The notes: generated from the sequence alone by a model not told the origin. DNA of 64,000 nt from Hymenobacter duratus (GCF_014698995.1 NZ_JACWZZ010000004.1:62001-126000); one strand, 5' to 3'; counted from the stretch's first letter, positions 8,313-16,690 are shown. Numbers and translations: made by a program.

Positions 8313-10331
8313 CTACTGCATTTCCCAAGCCGTCCTATACGCTCCGATGCTTTCCACGTAGTCCAGGAAAGCCTTATAGAACGGGTGGGAACCCAGGGTG
8401 CTGGAGTCGCCGACGAGCAGGAGCTTGCGGCGGGCGCGGGTCATGCCCACGTTCATGCGGCGGATGTCGCTCAGGAAGCCGATTTCACCCTGGGGGTTCG
8501 AGCGGGTGAGGCTGATGGCAATAATGTCGCGCTCCTGGCCCTGAAACGAGTCCACGGTGCCCACGCTCAGCATGCGGTGCTCCATGAGGCCCACCAGCTC
8601 GTCGTTTTCCTCGATGGCGTCCTTGAGGTAGTTGATCTGGGCGCGGTAGGGCGCAATGACGCCGATGGTGAGCAGGTCGGCTTCGTGGTCGGCCTGATCG
8701 TAGGGCTCTAGCAGCTGCGCGAGGCGCTTGAGCAGCAGGTCGGCTTCCTCGGGGTTGGCCGTGGAACGGCTTTCCTCGATGGTGATTTCCTGGAAGCCGA
8801 AGCCGGCCGTATCCAGAAACTCCACCGCCATGTCGGGGGCGAAGCGCAGGTCGTAGTCGGGCAGATCGGCGTGGGCCACGGTGGGAGGGGCCACCAGCTT
8901 GCCGTCGTAGAACTGCTGGGAGCTGAACTCCATGATCTGCTCGTGCATGCGGTACTGCACCTGCAGCATGCGGGCCGTGTCGGGCTGGCGGCGGATGCAC
9001 TTCTCGAACAGGGTTTCGCGCAGGCCGTCGCGGGCCGCCTTCTCGCTTTTCACGGTGGGCGGCAGCTGCTGATGGTCGCCGGCCAGCACCACGCGGTTGG
9101 CCTTCGTAATCGGAATCCAGCAGCCCGGCTCCAGGGCCTGGGCGGCCTCGTCGATGAACACGGTTTCGTAGGTGAGGTGGCGGATGGCGCGGTTGCCGGC
9201 CCCCACCAGCGTGCACGTAATCACCTGCACCTGCTCCAGCAGATCCTCCGTGATGTAGCGCTCCAGCTGGTCCGACTCCTGCAGCAGCTCGTGGGCCTGC
9301 TGCTTGAGCAGGCGGCGCTGCTCCCGTTCCTCCCAGCCAAAGTGCTTCTTGAACTTACCGGCCTGCTCCCGGTATTGCTCGGCCGTCTGGCGCAGGCTGC
9401 GCAGCTCGGCGTAGCTCTTGTGGGCCATAATCTGGGCGTCCAGCGTGTGCTGCAGCAGCAAATCCGATACCCGCGAAGGGTTGCCCATCCGGATGACGTT
9501 CACGCCGCGCTCGGCCAGCTTTTCGGTCAGCAAGTCCACGGCCGTGTTGCTGGGGGCGCACACCAGCACCCGCCGCTCCCGGCGGATGGTTTCCAGGATG
9601 GCCTGCACCAGGGTGGTGGTTTTGCCGGTGCCGGGCGGGCCGTGGATGATGGCCACATCCTGGGCCGCCAGCACGTGGCGCACGGCCGAAAGCTGGCTCT
9701 CGTTCAGGGGCGAGGGGTAGTAGAGCGTGGCTTCCGATTCCGGCTTGAACCGGGCCGGCTTGGCCCCCAGCAGCACGTCGCGCAGCTCGGCCAGGCGCGA
9801 GTCGTAGGCGCCCATCACCTTGCCCAGGGCGTACTCCATCTCGCGGTAGCTTACCTCGTCGAAGGTCAGGTCCACACCCAGCTTGCCCTCGTCCACCCAG
9901 TCGGGCAAGTCCTCCTTGGTGGTAGCCAGCAGGATTTTGTTGCGCTTAACGCTGGTAACCACGCCCGACAGCGTGGGCCGGTCGGAGCCCGAGCGGCCGG
10001 GGATGTTGCCGAATAGGGCCGCGTTTTTGCCCACCTGAAACAGGTGCAGCCCACTGCCACCACCCTGGCGCTCCAACTCAATGACGAGCTTGCCGCCGAA
10101 GCCAATGTCTTCCTTCGTGATTTTGACCGGGTACCAAGTGAGGCCCCGTTTCTGGCGCTCGGCAATGGTGGCCTGGGCGCTCTTAATTTTAAACTGTTCG
10201 AGGTCCTCCTGCTGCTCGAGCTTCATGAGGGCCTGCACCTTGCGCAGCTCCTTTTCGAGGGCGTAAGGTTCGGTATAGGTAGGTTGTTCAGCCAACAGCT
10301 TGGGTTCTATTGTAGGGTTGGTTTCTAACAA
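8313..10331 (-). CDS. Superfamily 1 DNA/RNA helicase, IGHMBP2/UPF1-like
   Basis: A 672-residue protein. Walker A GPPGTGKT is at 231-238, preceded by LNESQLSAVRHVLAAQD (Q motif); the DEAA box in VFIDEAAQALEPG, GDHQQLPPT, VQYRMHEQIM, and the final motifs GTVDSFQGQERDIIAIS and MTRARRKLLLVGD complete the SF1B set. The N-terminal about 190 residues form the OB/stalk part seen in IGHMBP2-like helicases. No in-frame ATG exists before Met36, but residues 20-45 match the conserved family start helix, so a TTG start at 10331 is likely. Role in nucleic acid metabolism; polarity by family is 5'-3'. Confidence 0.92.
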   Translation of the reverse strand: MLETNPTIEPKLLAEQPTYTEPYALEKELRKVQALMKLEQQEDLEQFKIKSAQATIAERQKRGLTWYPVKITKEDIGFGGKLVIELERQGGGSGLHLFQVGKNAALFGNIPGRSGSDRPTLSGVVTSVKRNKILLATTKEDLPDWVDEGKLGVDLTFDEVSYREMEYALGKVMGAYDSRLAELRDVLLGAKPARFKPESEATLYYPSPLNESQLSAVRHVLAAQDVAIIHGPPGTGKTTTLVQAILETIRRERRVLVCAPSNTAVDLLTEKLAERGVNVIRMGNPSRVSDLLLQHTLDAQIMAHKSYAELRSLRQTAEQYREQAGKFKKHFGWEEREQRRLLKQQAHELLQESDQLERYITEDLLEQVQVITCTLVGAGNRAIRHLTYETVFIDEAAQALEPGCWIPITKANRVVLAGDHQQLPPTVKSEKAARDGLRETLFEKCIRRQPDTARMLQVQYRMHEQIMEFSSQQFYDGKLVAPPTVAHADLPDYDLRFAPDMAVEFLDTAGFGFQEITIEESRSTANPEEADLLLKRLAQLLEPYDQADHEADLLTIGVIAPYRAQINYLKDAIEENDELVGLMEHRMLSVGTVDSFQGQERDIIAISLTRSNPQGEIGFLSDIRRMNVGMTRARRKLLLVGDSSTLGSHPFYKAFLDYVESIGAYRTAWEMQ

Positions 10332-10383
10332 CGAAACCGGAGAAATGGTGGCCGAAGGTCGGGAGGATTTTGGGAATGGAATG

Positions 10384-10929
10384 CTACGAGGGAGCAGGCA
10401 AATGGCGGGATATCCGGCCTTTGCGATTCGCCACTATGTACAATGTCCCGCTTAACAAGCCGAGTAAGCCGCCTGCGTATCCAAAATTGTGAATAGAGCC
10501 AACAGTAATAAACGCAGCTTTATCCATCAGATTTTCAGGTAGCCACCACGTGACCCCCGTATGTATCAGCGAAAAGCGCCCATATAAAAATCCCGCAATT
10601 CCGGCAATTGCAGTGAGTGCAAAAGCCAGGCGCACAGCGCGTAATATTACGCTGACGAGTCGTGCGCGCTCAATAAACACCAATCCTAGTACTCCAAATA
10701 CACTTCCGATAAATAGGCCAAACCACCAAGTAGCCAGGAAACCGATAATTGCCACCGTAGGCCGATGCCCACCAAACCCGCCAGGCTCAAAACCAAACTG
10801 CTCGTATTTGAACTTGGTGAAATATTCCGCCGATATGGTGTACGTGACTTGATCATGTACCATTCCATATATGCCCGCCGAAAGCGTAGTCAGGCATACC
10901 AAGCCAATGCAAATACCAAGTTTCTTCAT
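10384..10929 (-). CDS. Membrane protein of unknown function
   Basis: A 181-residue protein starting MKKLGICIGLVCLTTLSAG (ATG at 10927-10929). About four hydrophobic segments: the N-terminus, AIIGFLATWWFGLFIGSVFG, LAFALTAIAGIAGFLYG, and GLLGLLSGTLYIV near the C-terminus. Hydrophilic parts have no motif I recognise. The gene is lower in GC than its neighbours, suggesting accessory origin. It sits close upstream, in coordinate terms, of the helicase 5' end, and both are read leftwards; whether they share a transcript is unknown. Confidence 0.7.
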   Translation of the reverse strand: MKKLGICIGLVCLTTLSAGIYGMVHDQVTYTISAEYFTKFKYEQFGFEPGGFGGHRPTVAIIGFLATWWFGLFIGSVFGVLGLVFIERARLVSVILRAVRLAFALTAIAGIAGFLYGRFSLIHTGVTWWLPENLMDKAAFITVGSIHNFGYAGGLLGLLSGTLYIVANRKGRISRHLPAPS

Positions 10930-11023
10930 AGTGCCGATAATAATAATGCTTTTTTTAAGGGCTGGCAGAAGGATTACTCCCATGTTGTTATGGCGGAATT
11001 GATCCAATGAGTCGAATATGCAA

Positions 11024-11063
11024 CAACGAAGCGGTAGAGATGCTTCGGCAAGCTCAGCATGAC
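11024..11063. repeat. Repeat family A, single arm
   Basis: One arm only, CAACGAAGCGGTAGAGATGC to CTCAGCATGAC, identical to the right arm of the 3291-3384 copy over about 40 nt; no partner arm was found nearby. Confidence 0.85.
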
Positions 11064-11242
11064 AACTACAGGCTTTAAGCCGATGCCAGCGACTTGCAAA
11101 GCTGCGACCAATAAAACCGGTGCCACAAAGTGGGGCTGAATGATATGAATGGGCGTCGCAGCGGATTTGCGCGGCACTGCCGCTAACTCGGGATGGGGTG
11201 GGCCGTATGCACTAACCACGCTTTTCCCTTTCCCCCTTTTTT

Positions 11243-12163
11243 ATGGCACTGCACTACATCCGGAGCGGCACTGGCCCGGCCCTGCTACTGGTTCACGGTA
11301 TCGGCGGCAGCTGGCGCTCCTGGAATACCATTTTCGACACGCTGGCTGCCGAGCACGATGTAATTGCCGTTGATTTGCCCGGCCACGGCGCATCGCCGCG
11401 GCTGCCTGGCAAGCACACCATCGGTACCCTGGCCGATGCCCTCACTACTTTTCTCACCGAGCACGACCTGCTGGGCATTGATGCCGTCGGCAGTTCGATG
11501 GGCGCGCGGCTGGTGTTGGAGCTGGCCCGGCGCGGCGGCGTGCTCGGGGCCGTGGTTTCCCTTGACCCCGGTGGGTTTTGGGAAGGCTGGGAGGTGCCAT
11601 TTTTCTACCACTCCGTAGCCGTGTCGCAGAAGCTGGTGGGCGCTTTGCAGCCCGTCATGCCGGCGTTGATGCACTCGGCAGTGGGCCGTACGACGCTGCT
11701 GCCGCAGTTTTCGGCTCGCCCCTGGGCCGTGGATGGCGACCAGGTCCAGGACGAGATGTACAGCTTTGCCCACACCCCCGTGTTCGGCGAGCTGCTCGAC
11801 GCGCTGGCCCACGGCGAGGAGCAGCAGGCCGCTCCGGTCGGCAGCATTGCGGCCCCGCTGGTCATCGGCTGGGGCCGCCACGACCGGGTATGCCTGCCCA
11901 GCCAGGCCCGCCGGGCCCTGGCCAAATTTCCCGACGCCCGTCTCTACTGGTTCGACCACTGCGGCCACTTCCCCCAGTGGGACCAGCCCGCCGAAGCGGC
12001 CCGCCTGATTCTGGCCACCCTGCGCCGCCAGCCCTTCCGCGACCAGGACATTGCCCGCAAGCCCGCCCCGCAGCCGCGCCCGGCCGTGCCGAAAGCTGCC
12101 GTAGCCGCGGCGCTGGTGCTGGGTATCGTAGGGGGCTGGGCGCTGACAAAGCGCGTTAAATAG
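11243..12163 (+). CDS. Alpha/beta hydrolase with C-terminal membrane anchor
   Basis: A 306-residue protein. The oxyanion segment LLVHGIGGSWRSW (residues 14-26), the nucleophile elbow VGSSMGARL with Ser in GSSMG, the acid in GWGRHDRVC, and the catalytic His in DHCGHFPQWDQP are visible, so the triad is complete. Residues about 280-300 (VAAALVLGIVGGWALT) form one hydrophobic helix followed by KR, which looks like a tail anchor and is unusual for this otherwise cytosolic family. The substrate is unknown; esterase or epoxide hydrolase-like activity is possible. Confidence 0.88.
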   Translation: MALHYIRSGTGPALLLVHGIGGSWRSWNTIFDTLAAEHDVIAVDLPGHGASPRLPGKHTIGTLADALTTFLTEHDLLGIDAVGSSMGARLVLELARRGGVLGAVVSLDPGGFWEGWEVPFFYHSVAVSQKLVGALQPVMPALMHSAVGRTTLLPQFSARPWAVDGDQVQDEMYSFAHTPVFGELLDALAHGEEQQAAPVGSIAAPLVIGWGRHDRVCLPSQARRALAKFPDARLYWFDHCGHFPQWDQPAEAARLILATLRRQPFRDQDIARKPAPQPRPAVPKAAVAAALVLGIVGGWALTKRVK

Positions 12164-12466
12164 CCGGTAAAGCGAAGCTCCGCGAGCGGGGCAGTCCACC
12201 ATGTGCCTGCAAACAAGCAGACATTGCAGCAGGGGCAGGGCGTGCTCGTTTACGGCAGCAGCAGAGAGGCCAGAATCAGGGCTAGTTCAGTGGCTTCGGT
12301 AGCCGCCGCTCTTGCAGCAGCGGATACTGCGACTCCTGGGCCGGCCGAAACGCCAGTACTTTCCGCAACGGCCGGAACTGTCCAGGGCGCGTCAGGGGGT
12401 GAAATAGAAGGGGGAGCAATATTAATTGCTGTCCTTGAATGGTTTACAAACCAGGGCCTCTCCTTG
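12164..12466. other. Intergenic region without supported gene
   Basis: Overlapping open frames on both strands here encode Ala/Ser-rich low-complexity peptides and have no homology I can recognise. The region ends at the palindromic repeat starting at 12467. Confidence 0.5.
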
Positions 12467-12613
12467 CTATAGCATTTTCGCGAACGGTGTGCTAGCGTGT
12501 AGAGACGCGATACTTCGCGTCTCCTCGTTCGCGTCATTCAAACAAAATCGTTCAACGACGAGACGCGAAGTGCCGCTTCTCTACAGCGTACACCGTTTAC
12601 GAAACCGCTATAG
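12467..12613. repeat. Repeat family B with extended outer arms, overlapping a gene end
   Basis: The outer arms begin CTATAGC and share AACGGTGT; the inner parts carry GTAGAGACGCG and GCGTCTC as at 3212-3450. Each arm spans about 65 nt, imperfectly paired. The right arm overlaps the last codons and stop of the cupin gene at 12597. Confidence 0.8.
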
Positions 12614-13091
12614 ATCGGGTAAACCGCTCCACTAGCTCCGCCGCCTGTGGAAACTCCCGCAGCAGCGCGGCCCGTTCGGCCAGCTCAAAATCGGCGAAAT
12701 CGAAGCCGGGGGCCACGGTGCAGCTTACCAGCGCGTAGCCGGGGCGGTGCTTTACCTGGGCCGCAAACCACACGCCCGCTGGAATAACGGCCTGGGGCAG
12801 CTCGCCCGCGGCGAAGTCGGGGCCGAGGATGAGGCGGGTGGGCTGGCCGGGCGTCAGCAGGATGATTTCCAGCGCCTGTCCCTGGTGGAAAAACCACAGC
12901 TCGTCGGACTTGATGCGGTGAAAGTGGGACTTGTCCTCGTTTTCGAGCAGGTAGTAGATGGCCGTGCTGACGCTGCGGGACTGGCCCTCGGCGGTGGTCA
13001 GGGTGTGGGCGGAACGGTAGGTTTCTCGATAGTAGCCGCCCTCGGGGTGGGGCAGCAGCTGCAGGTTACGGATGATGTCGGGGGCCGTCAT
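12597..13091 (-). CDS. Cupin domain protein, DUF985 family
   Basis: A 164-residue protein with the DUF985 pattern: LLPHPEGGYYRETYRS near the start, AIYYLLENEDKSHFHRIKSDELWFFH in the middle with metal-ligand-like His residues, VIPAGVWFAAQ, and a closing LVSCTVAPGFDFADFEL. Length fits the family. Members are small single-domain cupins; their substrate is generally unknown. The last residues (IAVS and the stop) lie inside the right arm of the repeat at 12467-12613, so the native C-terminus may have been replaced by repeat-derived sequence. Confidence 0.88.
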   Translation of the reverse strand: MTAPDIIRNLQLLPHPEGGYYRETYRSAHTLTTAEGQSRSVSTAIYYLLENEDKSHFHRIKSDELWFFHQGQALEIILLTPGQPTRLILGPDFAAGELPQAVIPAGVWFAAQVKHRPGYALVSCTVAPGFDFADFELAERAALLREFPQAAELVERFTRSIAVS

Positions 13092-13135
13092 AGGGTTGGG
13101 TAAAGACTGTGTCTAAAAGTCGATAGAAACTCCTT

Positions 13136-13170
13136 GAACGTCATGCTGCGCTTGCCGAAGCATGACCGTT
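13136..13170. repeat. Repeat family A, short truncated copy
   Basis: GAACGTCATGCTGCGCTTGC followed by CGAAGCATGACCGTTC. It lacks the CTCTACCGCTTCG half and looks like an internally deleted copy. Confidence 0.65.
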
Positions 13171-13189
13171 CTGTGTGTTCAGACAAGGC

Positions 13190-13558
13190 TCAGCCTTTAT
13201 TGAACTCGCCGATGTGCCAGAGGACGCCGGCGGGGTCGTGCACGAAGCCTTCCCGGCCCCAGGCTTCCTCCCGAATGGGCAGCACTTTCACGCCGGCAAA
13301 CTGCCCGGGCAAGTCCAGCGCTGCTAGGTGCTGCCAGTACTGCTCCACATCTTCCACCTCCAGAAACAGCATGGTGTTATCGAGCCACTCGGGTACGTAG
13401 GCATCCTGCAGGTAGAAGCTCACGCTTTCCAGCGTAAACAGCGACATGGCCGGCGACAATGCTGTTTCGGTGAAGCCAAAGGCGGTATAGAAGCGGCGCG
13501 AAACGGCAAAGTCTTTGGCTCCGATGAAGGGCCGGAGGGAGCGGATAGGTGAGGGCAT
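13190..13558 (-). CDS. VOC family (glyoxalase/bleomycin resistance fold) protein
   Basis: A 122-residue single-domain protein: RPFIGAKDFAVSRRFYTAFG, then FYLQDAYVPEWLDNTMLFLE and GREGFVHDPAGVLWHIGEF. The order of two beta-alpha-beta-beta-beta units and the closing DPAGVLWHI segment are typical of the vicinal oxygen chelate superfamily. Metal and substrate cannot be assigned. It sits between the DUF985 cupin and the decayed AraC gene, all on the minus strand. Confidence 0.88.
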   Translation of the reverse strand: MPSPIRSLRPFIGAKDFAVSRRFYTAFGFTETALSPAMSLFTLESVSFYLQDAYVPEWLDNTMLFLEVEDVEQYWQHLAALDLPGQFAGVKVLPIREEAWGREGFVHDPAGVLWHIGEFNKG

Positions 13559-13661
13559 GGTTTCTGGATCAGGGAGGTGAGGGCAGCAGCAGCAGCAGAG
13601 CGCCTGAACTATCGGCGGGCAATATGGTGCTTCTCGGCCATTTCAGCTCCCAGTCAAACGC

Positions 13662-13692
13662 AAAAAAGCCCGGCATGCTGGCCGGGCTTTCT
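13662..13692 (-). terminator. Intrinsic terminator
   Basis: Arms AAAGCCCGGC and GCCGGGCTTT with a 6-nt loop; read leftwards the hairpin is followed by a run of T. It is placed just after the AraC remnant. Confidence 0.8.
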
Positions 13693-14020
13693 TACCCAGG
13701 TGCTGACTGTTTACAGATTGAGAACTCGGGCGTGAAAAAAACCGACAGGCTGTCGTGGTTGGTGGAAAAGGACGTCCACTCCTTGATGGTGTGGGGCGTA
13801 ATGAGCATCAGGCTGCCCGGCTCGATGTGGCAGGTTTCCAGGTTGGCCCGCAGCTCCGCCGTGCCGCGCAGGCAAATCCCGATTTTGTAGTAGTTGCCCC
13901 GGTACGGCACACCCAGGGGCGGCCCGGTGGTGTGGGAGTGCTCATCCAGAAAAAACACCTCGGCCGGGTCCGCGTCGGAGGGAGAAAACGCTGCCGGTAG
14001 GTAGGAATCAGGTTGGGCAT
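13692..14020 (-). pseudogene. Decayed AraC-type regulator, frameshifted and truncated
   Basis: Two frames are needed. The first gives MPNLIPTYR from the ATG at 14018-14020; a shift near 13990 then continues as AAFSPSDADPAEVFFLDEHS and onward through a cupin-like sensor (GNYYKIGICLRGTAEL, EPGSLMLITPHTIKEW) to a stop at 13692. The part resembles the N-terminal domain of about 300-residue AraC regulators, but no helix-turn-helix domain follows. Either it is a remnant or, starting at an internal GTG or ATG (13958), a small cupin-only protein of about 90 residues. The pseudogene reading is preferred. Confidence 0.65.
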
Positions 14021-14065
14021 GGCGGACTACTGGTGATAAGGCGGGTTCCGGAATTGCACCGTGGG

Positions 14066-14497
14066 CTATTGATTCTGCCGCAGTATCTGCAGGGTTTTCT
14101 CGTCCTGATTTCCCCCGAAAAACTTAGCCAGCACTCGTTGAAAAACCAGATTGGTGCCATGCAGCGCCCCGAACAGCGTCATGCTGGACCGGAGCTTCAC
14201 GTCATCCGGGCTGCCCATGATGCGGGTGGCGTCGGAAATGTCCAGTGCCAGCAAGGCCTCACTGATTTCTACCAGCCGCGGGCCCAGGGTCGGGTGCTGC
14301 AGATAGGCCTCGGCTTCCGGCTGGCTCTGAATGGCGTAGAAACGGGCCGTTTCGCTGTAGCCCAGGCCCTGAATCTGAGGAAATATGTACCACATCCAGT
14401 GGCTGCGCTTACGCCCGCCCCGGATTTCGGCCAGGGCCGTGGCATAGTCGCGCTGCTGGGCGTCGAGGAAGCGTTGAAGGTGAAGAGGCTGGGGCAT
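14066..14497 (-). CDS. DUF1810 family protein
   Basis: A 143-residue protein with the conserved DUF1810 pattern: LQRFLDAQQRDYATALAEIR, GRKRSHWMWYIFPQIQGLG, SETARFYAI, and a late DDVKLRSSMTLFGAL. The SHWMWYIFPQ motif is diagnostic. Length matches. The family is widespread in bacteria and fungi; its biochemical role is not established to my knowledge. Recognition is confident, function is not. Confidence 0.88.
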   Translation of the reverse strand: MPQPLHLQRFLDAQQRDYATALAEIRGGRKRSHWMWYIFPQIQGLGYSETARFYAIQSQPEAEAYLQHPTLGPRLVEISEALLALDISDATRIMGSPDDVKLRSSMTLFGALHGTNLVFQRVLAKFFGGNQDEKTLQILRQNQ

Positions 14498-14719
14498 GGC
14501 CGTGGGGCGGTTGGCAAGGATGGAGCAACTAGTAGCTCTGTACGGAGCCGATGCGCCGGCAGCCGCTGTCAGACGCGTCCCGAAGAAGGAGCTACATCAA
14601 AAGGAGCTGCATCAATACGTGCTGTTCTGGATAACCACTGCCAAATTCCTGCAAAACCGGGCAAGCGTGCAGCCAGGGGGGGATATTACTGCGTCGCTGT
14701 AGTGGTGTTGCTCCACGAC

Positions 14720-15079
14720 TCATTCAAAAAAATCGTTCGGGTCGGCCTGGCTCAGGTATTTGCTGAGGCTGCCCAGGTCGCCGAAAATAGGCTGGATGAG
14801 CGCCAGGAACTGCTCGGTAGCGCCGGGGCCGTCGGTGTACACCCCGAAGATTTCGCCCTGACCCAGCAGCTCCACGTGGTCGAGCAGGGCGGGGGCGTGT
14901 TCTTCCAGAATGGTTTCGATGTGCTCGGCCCAGCTGGCGCCGCTGCCGCTGAAACCATATTTCTCGAACACGTTGTAGTAGTCGTCCAGGTTGGAGAGGT
15001 TCACCAGCAGGCGCTGCTGGCGGCCGGGCGTGGCCTGGTCCTCAAGGTCGGCAACCTGAAACGGATAAGTGGTAGACAT
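14720..15079 (-). CDS. Imm51-like putative immunity protein
   Basis: A 119-residue acidic protein; ATG at 15077-15079 was chosen over the TTG at 15088. The segment LSNLDDYYNVFEKYGFSGSG followed by WAEHIETILEE and DPNDFFE near the end resembles the Imm51 family linked to polymorphic toxins. No toxin gene is adjacent, so it would be an orphan immunity protein. Family assignment is from memory of the DYYxVFExxGFxGxG pattern. Confidence 0.6.
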   Translation of the reverse strand: MSTTYPFQVADLEDQATPGRQQRLLVNLSNLDDYYNVFEKYGFSGSGASWAEHIETILEEHAPALLDHVELLGQGEIFGVYTDGPGATEQFLALIQPIFGDLGSLSKYLSQADPNDFFE

Positions 15080-15105
15080 AGGCGGCAAGGTACGATATCA
15101 GGGGC

Positions 15106-15456
15106 TCAAACCGGGAACGTGGTGTGGCACTGCGGGCACTGGTGCAGCACGGTGCCCGCGTAGTACAGCCGTTGCCACCACGCCGGCCGGGTCAGCGGAG
15201 TGGCGCCCTCGGCCCGGCACCGCGGGCAGCGCAGGGGGGGCGGGGTGGTGCGCTGCAACTCAAACGCTTCCACCGTTTGCTGAGCCAGCGGCACGTCGGT
15301 CTGCTCAATCAGCAGCTGGTAATACATACCGTCGCCAAACGGGAAGGAGGGCGGGCCGCAGGTTTTCACCAGCGCCTCCACCCCGGCCTCCTTCAGCAGA
15401 TTATATAGCGCCACCGCCTCGGCATAGGTCAGGAACTGAGCGGCGGGCGTGAGCAT
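15106..15456 (-). CDS. DUF2007-like protein with C-terminal zinc ribbon
   Basis: A 116-residue protein; MLTPAAQFLTYAEAV at 15456 was chosen because the frame upstream runs through a palindromic repeat. The N-terminal half (FLTYAEAVALYNLLKEAGVE ... YQLLIEQTDVPLAQQTVEAF) matches the small DUF2007 putative signal-transducing domain. The C-terminal half has CPRC and CPQC pairs, forming a likely zinc ribbon. Function unknown. Confidence 0.7.
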   Translation of the reverse strand: MLTPAAQFLTYAEAVALYNLLKEAGVEALVKTCGPPSFPFGDGMYYQLLIEQTDVPLAQQTVEAFELQRTTPPPLRCPRCRAEGATPLTRPAWWQRLYYAGTVLHQCPQCHTTFPV

Positions 15457-15477
15457 GAAGACAGTGGGGAGTTGGTG

Positions 15478-15504
15478 GTCATCCTGAGCACTGCTCAGGA
15501 TGAC
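15478..15504. repeat. Perfect 27-nt palindrome GTCATCCTGAGCA / TGCTCAGGATGAC
   Basis: Two perfect 13-nt arms around a single C. The core GTCATCCTGAGC differs by one base from the GTCATGCTGAGC core of family A, so it is probably a related short element. It lies between the DUF2007 gene and the next minus-strand gene. Confidence 0.8.
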
Positions 15505-15518
15505 GGGAGGCTGGTAAA

Positions 15519-16124
15519 TTACTTCCGCCGCTTGACCGGAGCCGTGCTGAGGCGGCCGCGCAGCTTCAGCACGTAAAACAGCAGGCCCGCGCACACTACG
15601 GCCAGGCCTGCCACCAGTAGCTCGCGGCTGGTGCGGGCCTCGGTGGCTTCGTCGGCGGTGGCTTGCAGGTCCTGGAGCTTCTTTTCGCGCTGCCGGTCCC
15701 GTTCCTTCAGGTTGGCAATCTGGTTTTCCAGGTCGTGGAACCGCTCCCGGGTACTGCTCTGGTCGGTTTGGGCCACGGTGGCCAACTGCTTCACCTGCTG
15801 ATTTTCGGCCACTACGGCGGCGGTTTTTCGGAGGGTACCGGCCTGCACGGCCCGCACAATTTCAGTGTCCTTGCGGATGATGCCTTTCAGGGCATCCACT
15901 ACTTCCTGCAGGTCTTTTTTGCTGGGCTTGTTGGCCAGGAAGGCGTTGCGCTGGGCAGCGGCAGCCTCATACTGCTGCACCATTTGCTGGCGCTCCTGAA
16001 TCAGGCGGGGCAACGGGTCGGGGGCAGGAGCAGCGGCCGGGGCGGGCGTCTGGGCGAAGGCTGAGCAGGAAAGCAGCGTCAGGCCGATACACAGGGGCAA
16101 CTGGAAAAAGCGGGTGGGCAGCAA
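15519..16124 (-). CDS. Secreted/membrane coiled-coil protein of unknown function
   Basis: A 201-residue protein with an N-terminal signal sequence ending near CSAFAQ (residues 1-25), a Pro/Ala-rich stretch, a long charged heptad-like coiled coil (about 40-165, RERFHDLENQIANLKERDRQ), and one transmembrane helix LLVAGLAVVCAGLLFYVLKL close to a basic tail. No in-frame ATG is present, so a TTG start at 16124 is required. I do not recognise a family. The architecture suggests an envelope protein with an extracytoplasmic coiled coil. Confidence 0.7.
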   Translation of the reverse strand: MLPTRFFQLPLCIGLTLLSCSAFAQTPAPAAAPAPDPLPRLIQERQQMVQQYEAAAAQRNAFLANKPSKKDLQEVVDALKGIIRKDTEIVRAVQAGTLRKTAAVVAENQQVKQLATVAQTDQSSTRERFHDLENQIANLKERDRQREKKLQDLQATADEATEARTSRELLVAGLAVVCAGLLFYVLKLRGRLSTAPVKRRK

Positions 16125-16180
16125 GGCAGAAAAGTTGGGTGGTGAGAGGAAATGGATGGTAAATAGTGTATCTCAGGGCT

Positions 16181-16672
16181 ATGAAACGAATATTCTATCT
16201 GTTAAGTCTATCCGCGGTGCTGGCCACGCCGGCCTGCAAGACCGCCAAACCTACGTCCGGCACCAATGAAAAGCCGAACATCACGGGTTCCACCAACTTG
16301 CCGCAAAGCTACTACGACAAAGTGCGCCAAACCGTAGACCCGGCTTCCGGCCTGGCCGTAGCCACCGACCCGGAATACGGCGTAACGCAGCAAAAACCCA
16401 TTTGCGTGGGTGGCAAAACCGACTCGGGCGCCCGCAACCAGCAGCGCTACCTGAACGCCCTGCGCGGCCCCGGCGGCGAAGAAATCAGCTACCGGCGGCG
16501 CGGAAGCTGCTGCGCTTTCAAAACGCCTAACGGTATTATCGGCGGAATGGGCATGCTGGATGTGTACGAGGTAAGCTGGGCCGGGAGTGCCAAGCCCATG
16601 CTGCTCTACCTCAATTTCTACGACGACGGGCCACTGCTGGCTCCGGTAGGCCTCACGCTTGCCCAACCCTGA
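16181..16672 (+). CDS. Small conserved lipoprotein, often mislabelled KDO8P aldolase
   Basis: A 163-residue protein with a lipoprotein signal (LLSLSAVLATPAC, Cys at residue 19) starting at MKRIFYLL. The conserved body has GGKTDSGARNQQRYLNALRG, then RRGSCCAFKTPN and GGMGMLDVYEV. I recall similar Bacteroidota proteins carrying the label 2-dehydro-3-deoxyphosphooctonate aldolase, but the sequence has no aldolase barrel and is too short. The paired Cys in SCC may be structural. Function unknown; location outer or inner membrane as a lipoprotein. Confidence 0.75.
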   Translation: MKRIFYLLSLSAVLATPACKTAKPTSGTNEKPNITGSTNLPQSYYDKVRQTVDPASGLAVATDPEYGVTQQKPICVGGKTDSGARNQQRYLNALRGPGGEEISYRRRGSCCAFKTPNGIIGGMGMLDVYEVSWAGSAKPMLLYLNFYDDGPLLAPVGLTLAQP

Positions 16673-16690
16673 TCAGCCACGAGCCAGCAA

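Noticed and set aside
12203..12537. Overlapping frames of about 90 residues on both strands
   Set aside because: Low-complexity Ala/Ser-rich sequence, no motif, partly within a repeat.
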